Assembly (NCBI RefSeq): GCF_025118155.1
Contig: NW_026251395.1
Coordinates: 558,001-622,000 of the forward strand
Length of the DNA stretch: 64,000 nt
Source of the DNA: Cokeromyces recurvatus
Lineage: Eukaryota > Mucoromycota > Mucoromycetes > Mucorales > Mucoraceae
Direction: 5' to 3'
Position numbers and translations under genes: made by a program. Positions within the stretch are counted from its first letter, which is position 1. Each line of letters opens with the position of its first letter. Under the pieces are notes generated by a model. It did no database searches and was not told the DNA's origin. It was given only the letters and a program-made list of their open reading frames with translations. Positions 9,958 to 20,108 of this stretch are shown piece after piece.

Positions 9958-11078
9958 TTATTTAGGAATGTGTTTATATGAACTATTGACAGTTTGGGCT
10001 AATATTTCTGCAGCAGCAGGATTGATAGTTTCCTTTTTTTCTTCTACTAGACGTGATTTAAGATATTCTTCAACTCGATTTGTTAATACTTGAAGTGCAA
10101 TTAAATTTTCTGCACCTCTTGGAATAATAATATCTGCTACCTTTTTCGACTATTAAATTAAAAAAAAAAGTTAGCTATTATCATGTATATAGATTATAGA
10201 CTGCATTTAATATTACCGGTAAAATAAATTCTTCATACATTGGCTTAACTCGACCCACATAATCCATTAAAATTTCTTTAATAGACAATACACGACCATT
10301 TCTTATTTTTGTCTTGCGAACTCTTCTAGCTAAACGTTCATCACTATCTTCATCAATAAATACTTTCATGAACATTAAATCACGTATTTCTTTTGGATAT
10401 AAGACTAGTGTGCCTTCGATTAAAAGAACATCGACAGGTTCAAGAATACGTGTTCCTTTTCTAATTTAAAATGAATAAATAAATACAGTATTGTTACTAC
10501 ACGTTTTAATCTATTTTACCTTGTATGAGTAGATGAATCCCATTCAGGGACAGGAGTAGGCTTACGAGCTAACAAAGATTGGATTGTTTTTTTTAACAAA
10601 TCCATATCAAAAGCATCTAAATAAAATGTAAATAACAAATAAAATGTATATCATCGTAAATCTAATTACCTGGATGATCAGTATAAAATTCACCAGCTTC
10701 ATATTGAATTCTCTCAGTTGGTGTTAATTCACGGTAAAACTGAGTTAAACTAATTAGTGCAACCTTGGTAGCATAACTTTTATTCAACCGAGAAGTTAGT
10801 GCCTCACAGAATGCTTTCTAATATGATATTCAAAATAAATTTTACACTGGTATAAATAAAGCAGTCCTTTTTTTATTATTTTATTTTTTACTGTACTTTA
10901 CTTTTCCTGAGTCTGCACCACCAGCAACAGCAATAGTCATGGGTGTTTTTAAAGATACTTTAAAATAACTAATTCAAGATGAATAAACGATCATTAATGT
11001 TAATTACTATTTTGTTGTTGTTGTTTATTATCAATGCATTTACTTTGGATCAGTATATTTCGTATGATCAATAGACAT
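9958..11078 (-). CDS. uridine kinase (uridine-cytidine kinase family), without a UPRT domain
   Basis: Six exons (complement of 9958-10149, 10217-10460, 10520-10616, 10670-10817, 10902-10968, 11044-11078) join to 260 aa. Family marks are the P-loop region (IAVAGGADSGK), the FYRELTP...HPDAFDMDLL segment, EGTLVLYPKEIRDL, FIDEDSDERLARRV, VKPMYEEFILP and the KKVADIIIPRGAENL substrate-site strand. The enzyme phosphorylates uridine and cytidine in pyrimidine salvage in the cytosol. It ends after the kinase domain, so unlike the long Urk1 form it has no uracil phosphoribosyltransferase-like half. Oddity: across the exon 2/3 junction the Walker A reads GGADSGKKAF, with Lys where Ser/Thr normally binds Mg-ATP. 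No alternative splice pairing I could see restores Ser/Thr while keeping frame. Confidence 0.82.
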
Positions 11079-11579
11079 TATGCTTTATATGTATTATAGA
11101 ATAAAAAAAATTTTTTTTTTTTCGTTTATACTTTTCTTTCAAAAGCGGTATAGTATATGTTTATAAAAAAAAGCTTATTTAAACCAAAAAAAAAAAAAAA
11201 AAAAAAAAAGACAGTCAAGCATACAAGTGCTCCAATCAAAATTCAAGTTTCAATTATTTATAAACTGTTTTCAACATTCTCGTTCTTTTCCATTGCATTT
11301 CTAGCAAAAGTGTAATATTTCTTTTTTTTTTATCAACCTTTTTATTATTATTATTATTTAAGAAAAAAAATAAGTAGTTTGTTTTAAATATAAATAACAT
11401 AATTTTTTTCCTTCTTTTTGTTCTTCTTTCTTTCAGTTGTTTTCTCTCTTCTTCTCTCTCTCTTTTTAAATACAAAAAACCCTTCTTTTCCATACCCCTT
11501 AACAAAAAAAAAAAAAAAAATCTTTCTCCCCCACACATTTATTACATAAAAAAAAAATTTTTTTTCTAAAAATATTTAA
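11079..11579. promoter_or_regulatory. divergent promoter region between uridine kinase and Whi3-like genes
   Basis: The 501-bp gap lies between divergent ATGs. It carries an A run (11187-11209) and, before the plus-strand gene, a strongly pyrimidine-rich block (about 11405-11470, CTTCTCTCTCTC) and A runs. No specific operator can be called. Confidence 0.45.
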
Positions 11580-13121
11580 ATGATGATTACAGAGACAACA
11601 GCATTTAGTCATCCTTTTAACTTTAATGACATTCAAAGGGTACATCCTCTTTCAGCTTCCCCTGCTCCTTCTGCTTTTTTTCGTACAACATCCCCTGTTC
11701 AATCTACAAATACTATGGATGATGTTACAACAATTTTCGTAGTTGGATTCCCAGATGATATGTCTGAAAGAGAATTTCAAAATATGTTTACTTTTTGTCA
11801 GGGCTTTGAAGCTGCTTCATTAAAATGGCATTGTAAAGAACAAGAAGAGGAGAATATAGGAGGAAAGAAACAAATGGTAAATAGATTCAGAAATAAAAAT
11901 ATATAATTCCTATCTTAATTCTTTCCTTTCTTTTATTATTCTATATAGATTGGATTTGCTAGGTTTCGTACTCGTTTAGAAGCACTTGAGGCAATTGATG
12001 TTTTAAGCGGGAAAAGGATAGATCAAGAAAAGGGAACAATGTTAAAAGCAGAAATGGCCAAGAAAAATTTACATATTAAAAGAGGCTCAACTACTCAAAC
12101 TACATCATCCTCTTCTTCTTCTTCCTCATCTACAAGTACAACAATAGCACCACAGTCACAACTACAACTACAACCACCACCTCCACCACCCCCACCACCA
12201 CCACCTATCTCTTCTTCTTCTACTACAACAACCACTTCTTCTTCCAACAATAATAATAGTAATACGTTCATGATGACTACTTCTCTTACTATGCCTGATT
12301 CCTTAAAGAATATGCATCAACGTAATTATCCTCCTCATTTACCAAGTGATTTATTTTCTCCTCAAGACTATAAAAATGACTTGTTCATTGAACCTTCTAT
12401 TATATCACCTACTTTAAATGATTCCTTTTTCGGCATTCGATCCTCTTCCTTTGATCATCATGACTTGGGGTTCATTTCTTCTAATCGTGCATTTGGCTTA
12501 ATTCCAACTAATGAACAGCAACATAATCATCTTCATTCTCATTATTATCCTCCTCATCATCATCATTTTATGAATGAACAAGAAAATAGGATAGATTCTA
12601 ATTCTTATCATTATCTTTCAAAATTGACACCTTCTATTCATGACAATAAAATTTTAGAACAAGAATTACTTCGATTATCTCTCTTATCTAGTAATCAACA
12701 AGAACTACGTTTAAATCCAAAATTAACTGCTAATCCAGCAGATCAAAACCCTCCATGTAATACCCTTTATGTTGGCAATTTACCTTTAAATACCTTAGAA
12801 GATGAATTAAGACATCTATTTTCAAATTGCAGAGGATATCGTCGTATGTGTTTTCGCACTAAATCTCAAGGGCCCATGTGTTTTGTTGAATTCGAAGACA
12901 TTGGTTTTGCATCTCAAGCTTTAAATGATTTACAAGGACAAAAATTATCGAATTCAATTAAGGGAGGCATTCGATTATCTTTTAGCAAGAATCCATTATT
13001 TATTAAACCCAACAAGGAAAATAATATGATGACCCATTTTAAACCAATGGGAAATATCTTAATGACTGATCGACGTGGTAGTAGTAGTAATAGAGATTTA
13101 ATGTTTGATCCTCAACTATAA
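11580..13121 (+). CDS. Whi3-like RNA-binding protein with two RRM domains
   Basis: Exons 11580-11876 and 11949-13121 join to 489 aa. The first RRM spans the intron: [17 protein letters not shown] in exon 1 and [17 protein letters not shown] in exon 2. Residues about 165-270 are Ser/Thr-rich low complexity with an 11-residue Pro run. A His/Asn-rich stretch follows. The C-terminal RRM ([52 protein letters not shown]) is closest to the Whi3/Mde7 type. Such proteins bind mRNAs and, in yeast and Ashbya, Whi3 forms condensates that control G1 cyclin mRNAs. The disordered linker here fits that behaviour but does not prove it. Confidence 0.85.
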
Positions 13122-13275
13122 TAGATTTATTATAACATTTATATACACTCACGCATACAACATTAATCTTTTTCTGTCTTAATAATAATAATACATGTAA
13201 CACATTTTATATAATCCATACACACACACACACACACACACTTTTTGCACTGTTATTATTTACTTAATTGCACTA
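13122..13275. other. 3' flank of the Whi3-like gene up to the mariner target site
   Basis: A short non-coding stretch contains a CA dinucleotide repeat (about 13219-13240). It lies directly before the TA target site of the transposon. Confidence 0.6.
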
Positions 13276-13277
13276 TA

Positions 13278-14983
13278 CAGTGCGTCCGCCGTCAATTGGA
13301 CAATTTTTTGAAAAAGCTGGTCAAATTTTTGAATAAATTTGCCCACTTTTTTGAAACTCAATTGGTCATTTGTTTGAAATTCATTTGGTCATTTTATTTA
13401 AATTCAATAGATCATTTTTTTGATCATTTTATCTGAGGTATATTTTGTTACTTTTTTTTTATACCATTATTTCGAGATTATTTTTCAAATGAGCATGAAT
13501 ATTTTTATGAAGATGGTGCTGGTAATCTCATTGATGAACAGGGCGAGCAAGCAAAAGCATATGTTGAAGAGAAGTCATTTCGTTTGAAAAGATTAACAGA
13601 TCTACGAAAATACATTAAGAACAAGGATCTCCAATTTGAAACGATCAGTTCAGACGATACAGTCATGAAAGAGGCTAGTCCAAAGAAAGAAAGACCTCTT
13701 GAGTATAACATTTATACAATGGAAGACCGTAGACGTTACTTTTATTTTTTGAAAGAAAAACTCATGAGACCAAAAGATGCGGCCATAGCCGCAAATGTAA
13801 ATTATAACACAGCGCGCAAATGGAAAAAGGCTTACGAGGATGATCCGGAAAGGAAGATTCCTATCAAAAAGACGAATCTGAATCCCAACAGACCAGTCAG
13901 TCAACTGAACGAAGCTCATAAAGTTTATCTAACCAGTTTTTTTGATGATGACTCAACTGCAACAATCCAGGACGCAGTTGAAAGCTTGACAGCCAACTTT
14001 GCTGGCTTACAAATAAAAAAAACAAGAGTAGCCGAGTTCATGAAGGAAGAATGTAATCTCAGCATCAAACTTATTAACCGACACCCTCTTGCCAGAAACG
14101 ATGATAAAAATCTTAAAGCTCGTGCTGAGTGGGTTGAGAAATTGATCAGCAATGGCGTCAATTATCTCGACAATTGTATATTTGTTGATGAGTCCGGGTT
14201 TGACATTAATATGCGTCGTAGTCGTGGTTGGTCACAGCGCGGTACGAAAGCAACTACCACAACTCCCTCCACCAAGGCTACCTCACATACTGTTCTTGGT
14301 GCAATATCAGCTAATGGTGTCGTCAATGTGAGTATGCGAGAATCTGGAAATGTTAAGAGAAGGAAAGTTGTAGGGGCCAAAAAGAGAAAGGCTCCTAAAG
14401 ATAAATTAACTATTCCCAGTGGCACTACTGGCGATCATTATCTTTTGTTTCTTAACGATACTATGGATATTATGGATGAGTTCCCAGAAATGAAAGGATT
14501 TTTTATTGTTATGGACAATGCACCAATTCATGTTCCTGCTATAATTGACCCTGTAATTGTAAGTCGGGGCTATAAGCCATTATACCTTCCTCCCTACTCG
14601 CCCGAACTCAACCCAATAGAACAATTTTGGGCCATTCTTAAGGGAAAAGTAAAGCGAAGTAAACTTAATGATGTTGAAACGCTTACTTCAAGAATTATTG
14701 AGGCTAGTGAAGAAGTACCTGTTGAGCATCTTCGAAATATTATTCAACATTCCATAAACCAATTTAGTAATTGCTTAAATAAGGTCCCTCTATAACTTTC
14801 CCTTAACATTATATAAAGTATAATAATTTTCAAAAAAAAAAAAAAAAGATCAATTGAATTTAAATAAAATGACCAAATGAATTTCAAACAAATGACCAAT
14901 TGAGTTTCAAAAAAGTGGGCAAATTTATTCAAAAATTTGACCAGCTTTTTCAAAAAATTGTCCAATTGACGGCGGACGCACTG
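13278..14983 (+). mobile_element. Tc1/mariner-superfamily transposon with 136-bp terminal inverted repeats
   Basis: The element is 1706 bp and begins CAGTGCGTCCGCCGTCAATT. Its terminal inverted repeats (13278-13413 and 14848-14983) are 136 bp each and differ at one position by my reading. A TA dinucleotide flanks both ends (13276-13277 and 14984-14985), as expected for the target duplication of this superfamily. One transposase frame fills the interior. The near-identical repeats indicate a recent insertion. It sits between the Whi3-like gene and the SAP kinase gene without breaking either. Confidence 0.95.
13584..14795 (+). CDS. Tc1/mariner-type DD34E transposase
   Basis: The frame from 13584 gives 403 residues. 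A helix-turn-helix region (about 70-130, with AAIAANVNYNTARKWKKAY) precedes a DDE catalytic core. The first Asp is in IFVDESGF, the second in VMDNAPIH, and the Glu in SPELNPIEQFW; 34 residues separate the second Asp from that Glu, the Tc1/IS630 spacing. The codon at 13584 is TTG. The same frame is open upstream to a TGA at 13434-13436 and reads protein-like sequence (EYFYEDGAGNLIDEQGEQ), but has no ATG; the first in-frame ATG is residue 28 (MKEASPKK). So the N-terminus needs an unseen intron, a non-ATG start, or this copy has a start-region mutation. The catalytic core is intact. Confidence 0.9.
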   Translation: MKRLTDLRKYIKNKDLQFETISSDDTVMKEASPKKERPLEYNIYTMEDRRRYFYFLKEKLMRPKDAAIAANVNYNTARKWKKAYEDDPERKIPIKKTNLNPNRPVSQLNEAHKVYLTSFFDDDSTATIQDAVESLTANFAGLQIKKTRVAEFMKEECNLSIKLINRHPLARNDDKNLKARAEWVEKLISNGVNYLDNCIFVDESGFDINMRRSRGWSQRGTKATTTTPSTKATSHTVLGAISANGVVNVSMRESGNVKRRKVVGAKKRKAPKDKLTIPSGTTGDHYLLFLNDTMDIMDEFPEMKGFFIVMDNAPIHVPAIIDPVIVSRGYKPLYLPPYSPELNPIEQFWAILKGKVKRSKLNDVETLTSRIIEASEEVPVEHLRNIIQHSINQFSNCLNKVPL

Positions 14984-14985
14984 TA

Positions 14986-15513
14986 ATAATAAAAAAAAAT
15001 ATATATATATACATATTTTTAACTAACCCCCTCTCTCATCAAAGTGGTTGTTGTACCCACCCTGGTATATTAAATCTCAGACAATTTGAGTTTAATTTTT
15101 TTTGTTGCTGTACCTTTTTTTTTTAATTCCACCCCTTGTTTATCCGACTAATATCCAATCAAAGGGAAAGATGAGTTTAAAAAAAGAAAAATTGCATTAA
15201 TAATTTGAAATAGAAATGATCAAAGCAAGAAATAAGTCGGTTTTATACTACTATTACTACGGATTTCTTCCCTTTTAAAATAGATATTAATAAATAACAT
15301 GTATAAAATAAAGAGTAGAATATAGGATATTCTTAGTGTTGGCGTAATAAATTAACAATGACATGATATTATCACATGATATTCTCTCTCTCTCTCTCTT
15401 TCGGGCAATATGATGTCTGTGTACTCATCATATGATGCTATTTTGTATTTCTATTTTGTTTTTTGATCTTCTCCTTTCTTTCTTTCTTATTTTCTTATTT
15501 TCTTTTTCCAAGT
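14986..15513. promoter_or_regulatory. 5' region of the SAP-domain kinase gene
   Basis: The stretch between the transposon and the kinase ATG has T/A-rich blocks, a CT dinucleotide run (15383-15400) and a pyrimidine-rich block (15466-15510) just before the ATG. No gene is seen. Confidence 0.45.
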
Positions 15514-17793
15514 ATGATTTTTGAAACCATTAAACGACATATTGATCCATCTTTAGAGGTAAATGATGTGCTTACTTTATTGCATGCACTATTCTTATAT
15601 ACCTATTTGTGTTATTATTAGATGATAAATAGAGACTCTTTAGACAAATTAATGTTAGCTGATATCATTGAATATTGTCAAGAAAGAGGTAAGAAAATAA
15701 TAGAGATGAAGGATGATAAAGAAAGAAGATACGCGTGATATTCAAGTTGGGAATAGGTTTAAAAACAGAAGGTGACAAATCAGAATTAATTGAAGATTTA
15801 ATTAGTTGGGTATGTATGATAAAGTAAAGTAATATCTATCTATCTTCTCACACACACACACACACACAACTAGAAAGAAAATATTCAACTTGTACCTGCT
15901 CCTTCAACACCAAGGTTATTTACAGCACTTGAATTATTGCCTGATTCTTCTTCTACTTTACCTCCACAACAGAGATTAGAACTTAATTCTCGTGATTTGT
16001 CTTTATTATTTTTAGATGATAAAAACCCTGATTTTGACATACCTTATCATACTCTTGTTATTGGTAAGAAATTAGGCAGTGGTGGTTTTAAAGATTGCTA
16101 TGCAGGTAAATGAATGAATGAATGAAAGCAAAGTAAAAAAAAAAAAAATAATGCCTCAAAATTGAACTTGTTCATAGGAATATATAAAGGAGTAATTATT
16201 ATCAGATAAACAAAAACCCTCTATTCCATTATTTAACATACATACATTTCTTTAAAAAAGGAACCTGTAGCTATTGGTGAATTAAGACTAACTCACTTTA
16301 ATCAAGTCGATCTGGATGAAATTAAACATGAAATAAATGTATTAAAGTAAGTCTAATATATACTTTGAAAGAATAGAATCTATTTTAATAATGGTTATAG
16401 ACAACTTCGACATGAAAATGTGATACGATTCATTGGCGTTTGTACACATCCTGAGCATTTATGTATAATTACGGAACTATGTTCTAAAGGAGATTTATTT
16501 GATGTTATTAGAAACTATAAAAAGCCGAATTTTTCACAATTAGTACGTGTACATGTATATGTATATATTGTTTTTAACTGTTGAATGATACATATATATA
16601 TATATATATATGTATATTTGTAGGTTATGTATATGTATGATATTGCATTAGGTGTATCTTATCTTCATACAAGAAGGTAAATAGATACAATTTAAAGTAT
16701 ACGATATATATATATCAAACTAATATAGAATTCATATAGACCTTCTATTATACACAGAGTATGTTGTATCTCAATAATTGCCCTCTCCCTCCACACATTA
16801 TTATTATTATTTACAATGAATTCCTTCTTTTTATTGATATATATATATAAAAAAGGACCTGAAATCAATGAATATATTGGTATGTATACATATAAATATA
16901 TTTGCAAACAAAATAGAGATCTCACATACACACGTACACACACACATATATATATATATATATTTTACTTACTTGTCATAGATCTCGGGAGATGATAGAG
17001 CTAAAGTAAATGATTTTGGATTAGCTAGAATAAGACCTAAAGCAAATATTCTTATGCATACACATTGTGGGACTCCAAACTGGTACATAATATAATATAA
17101 TATATATAAAAAAAAAGGTACATCAAACTTATTTATTTATTTTTCCTTTTTTAGGCAAGGTAAAAATAAAATAAATAAAAGTAAAGAAATTTGATTCTAG
17201 AATAGACTTACACATATAATATGATTCATTAGCTCCTGAATATTGGTCCTCAAATCCTAGTTATACAGAAAAGGTAAATTTATAGATATATATATATGTA
17301 TATATACAGAATAAAAGAATGTATACTCAACATGTATTATAGGTTGATGTAAGTAGCAAACGAGCAAATGTGAAGAGACATTATACATGTATATGTTTAT
17401 TTTATTTTATTTTAGGTCTATGCTTGTGGTTTGATATTTTGGGAAATTCTGAGTTGGGGTGAATACGGCTATCCATTTCAAGGTAATTAGACTTGTATTT
17501 TATACTAAAATTATTCAATTAAAAAATAAAATAAAATGGAAATAGATTTAGCAGAACATGCATTGTATATTGCAGTGAAAGAGCACCGAAAGAGACCTCC
17601 TCTAGGAAAATTAAGTCAGATCTATCCACATCAGCTTTTAATACTTATCATGGGGATGTGGGAAGATAAAGCTCATTTAGTAAATATGCAGAGAGTATAA
17701 TAGAATAGATACATATTTTAATGTGATTCTTATTTATAATAGAGACCTTCAATGAACCAAGTAGTTGACGTATTAGCTGCTTATCTTACATAA
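15514..17793 (+). CDS. SAP-domain protein kinase (TKL-like) with WNK-like lysine placement
   Basis: Seventeen exons join to 379 aa: 15514-15558, 15622-15688, 15757-15809, 15874-16105, 16178-16191, 16261-16346, 16401-16542, 16624-16676, 16740-16758, 16856-16879, 16982-17082, 17155-17159, 17233-17273, 17343-17348, 17416-17482, 17546-17679, 17743-17793. Residues about 20-55 match a SAP motif (LADIIEYCQERGLKTEGDKS), usually a DNA/chromatin-binding helix pair. The kinase domain follows from about 115: glycine loop GSGGFKDCYAG, HRDLKSMNIL, NDFGLAR, CGTPNWQAPEYW and a full C-lobe. The beta-3 strand reads EPVAIGELRL, with Gly143 where the ATP-anchoring Lys is expected; Lys128 in the glycine loop is where WNK kinases carry theirs. 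Catalytic Asp238 and Asp256 are present, so it may be active. Exons of 5, 6, 14, 19 and 24 nt are striking. Substrate and pathway are unknown. Confidence 0.82.
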
Positions 17794-17838
17794 TAAAAGT
17801 ATACAAAAATTATTATTATTATTATTATTACTATTATT

Positions 17839-18714
17839 CTATTCATCTTTTAAAGTAGATGCAATATATGTATCTAATGAAGTATTAGCATATGTTCTTG
17901 TCCATAATTTCGCTTCTTCTATAAATCCTGCATTGTCATTAGTATAGACTTTGGCTACTTGATAATCTTGAGGAGAAGAAGCATCAGGTGAATCTAATAA
18001 GGCTTGAATGGACATAAGCATAGTTCTTAATGTCATAACAGGGGACCAATTGGCATTTAAAACATCCTATATATATACGGTATATTGAGTTGAATCAAGA
18101 CAATACATGTATATTTATTCCTATAAATACATACCAAACAAATGGCGCCCTACAAGTAGAATAAATGCTTTAGAATTAGTTGCATAATAAAATTAGATGT
18201 ACTTACAGTTTGTGAGCTCACATTTGGATGATAGACTTTAGTTATAAATTTAACTTTTGGTGGAGAAAATGGGTGATTAGCCTATTATAATATTTAGCGT
18301 ATATTATAACATTTATTTCTTCTTAAAATTGTGATGTTTTACGCTTAATTGAATATCTAATAAAAAGAGGCCACCTATATATATGCATATATTATTATTA
18401 TTATATAAGATTTCAATTCTTATTTATATTGAAGATATGTGATATAATTTTAGAGTACTTTTTTTTTCTTTCTTTTTTTTCTTTTTTTTTTTACCTTCAT
18501 AAGGCGTATCGCGTGGTCCAGTAATAGATCCAATCAAATGATCTACACAAAAAGATAAAAATGTCAATGACTTGTATAATCTCGATGATTTATATGAATG
18601 TATATTACAAATGTTAGATTCGTCTAGAACATGCACTGCTAAAGGCGCAGTATTATCCTCACTGACATCTTTTATTTCATTTAAAATACGTCTTTGCATA
18701 GCGGGAGGCGCCAT
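17839..18714 (-). CDS. ubiquitin-conjugating enzyme E2, Ubc1/UBE2K class without UBA domain
   Basis: Six exons (complement of 17839-18066, 18135-18149, 18207-18281, 18343-18374, 18495-18542, 18609-18714) join to 167 aa. The UBC fold is complete: LIGSITGPRDTPYEGGLF, HPFSPPKVKFITKVYHPNVS, then GAICLDVLNANWSPVMTLRT with the catalytic Cys in GAICL. The tail (SIQALLDSPDASSPQD and the Lys/Trp helix) matches UBE2K/Ubc1 rather than Ubc4 or Ubc13. Unlike Ubc1 it stops soon after the fold and has no UBA domain. Role: accepts ubiquitin from E1 and passes it to substrates with an E3. The exon with the catalytic Cys is only 15 nt. The stop lies 46 bp beyond that of the convergent kinase gene. Confidence 0.9.
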
Positions 18715-18940
18715 TGTTGATTTTTACGATTATATTGAAAAAAATAAAAAAATAAAATGAATGAATAGGATTTTTTTTTTTATGAACAAAGACATTATAT
18801 ATTACTCGGTTTTTACTGGTTGAATTAAAATTTAATTCTCAGCTGCAATGCTTGTAAAAAAAAAAAAAAAAAGAAAAGTAAAAGGCTTGAAGACACAAAG
18901 AAATTCATTATTTTTTAGAGACACCTTGCATGTAACTACT

Positions 18941-18971
<31 letters not shown>

Positions 18972-19516
18972 GAAAAGAAATAGACTGTTTATAATTTAGC
19001 AATAAAGAGGGATTATTGCTTGTGGGAGATTTTTTTTCTACGACGAGTGCTAGAAGCCTGCCAGCAACTTTCCATGTCGAGATGGATTTGACCAACATGT
19101 TCACATCTCACTGTCAGAGTTTGAAACAAGTTTTGGATATTTTTAAGTGATATAAGAGCAATAAAAATAAAAATAAAAAATGCAGACTTAAGAGGTGTTG
19201 ACATTTTGCTTTTAACCTTGTCTAATTCGATTTCTTTCTTTCACTTTTGTTGATTAGGCCGAGTATAAACGAGAGTATCCCTTAATTGTGCAATGCATCC
19301 AATTTATGATCTTTAATGCTCAATCTACTCGCTGATTAATAATAATAATAAAACTGATTTTCTATCAGAATCAAGGAACACGGGCTTATACCTCTCTCTC
19401 TGTGTTCAAAAGTCTGCAAGATCAAGTTCACAGTAGCTATCTGTCAACAATACAAAGAGCAACAAAATAATACTTTTTTTTTTATTTATAGTAAATAGAG
19501 TATGTCTATTTTACAC
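18715..19516. other. upstream region of the E2 gene and downstream region of the surface-protein gene
   Basis: About 0.8 kb that should include the E2 promoter. It contains A and T runs (18854-18870, 18943-18971) and one small open frame listed separately. No other coding signal is seen. Confidence 0.5.
19013..19204 (-). CDS. small hypothetical open frame with an N-terminal hydrophobic segment
   Basis: The frame encodes about 63 residues. A hydrophobic stretch near the start (SAFFIFIFIALISL) could be a signal anchor, and a basic RRRKK cluster lies near the end. It has no family match I recognise, and lies in AT-rich sequence where chance frames of this size occur. A splice continuation is possible but not evident. 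It may not be a gene. Confidence 0.2.
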   Translation of the reverse strand: MSTPLKSAFFIFIFIALISLKNIQNLFQTLTVRCEHVGQIHLDMESCWQASSTRRRKKISHKQ

Positions 19517-20073
19517 TTAAGCAAGATATGCCAATAAAGAAACAATAGCAACTATACTACCCATTGAACAATAATCTCTAGACAAGGTATAATGACTAGC
19601 AGCAGCAGCAGCAGAGGTGAATGTAAAAGCACCTCCATTGTATTCAGAAGCAGAATTAGGTCTAGGAGCATTCTCACTCCAAGAACAATTTCTTTCAGAT
19701 GTGTACTTGATAGGCTCACCTAATGCTATATTACGAAGCCACTGGCGTTGATAATTACTACTAGGGGCGCTAGGATTGATGGCATTAATCATATCTTCTA
19801 ATAAAGCATCTGCCATAACAACAGGTGTCTCAAACCAATCATAACCGCCCGCTAATGTTAAAATACCGTCTTCACGATACACTTTCTTATTTGTTAGGAA
19901 TTTATATTTGGATTGATCAGTGCTACTTATGTTGTAGTTTCGTAAAAATGCAGTCATGTTAGATCCAATGAAGGCTTCATCAATTAAAATATCTACATCT
20001 TTAATAGCCTCAAAAAGATCTGATGGAGATGTATATGTCATGCTTCTTTCAGGATTTAACATAGTAGCGCCTG

Positions 20074-20108
<35 letters not shown>

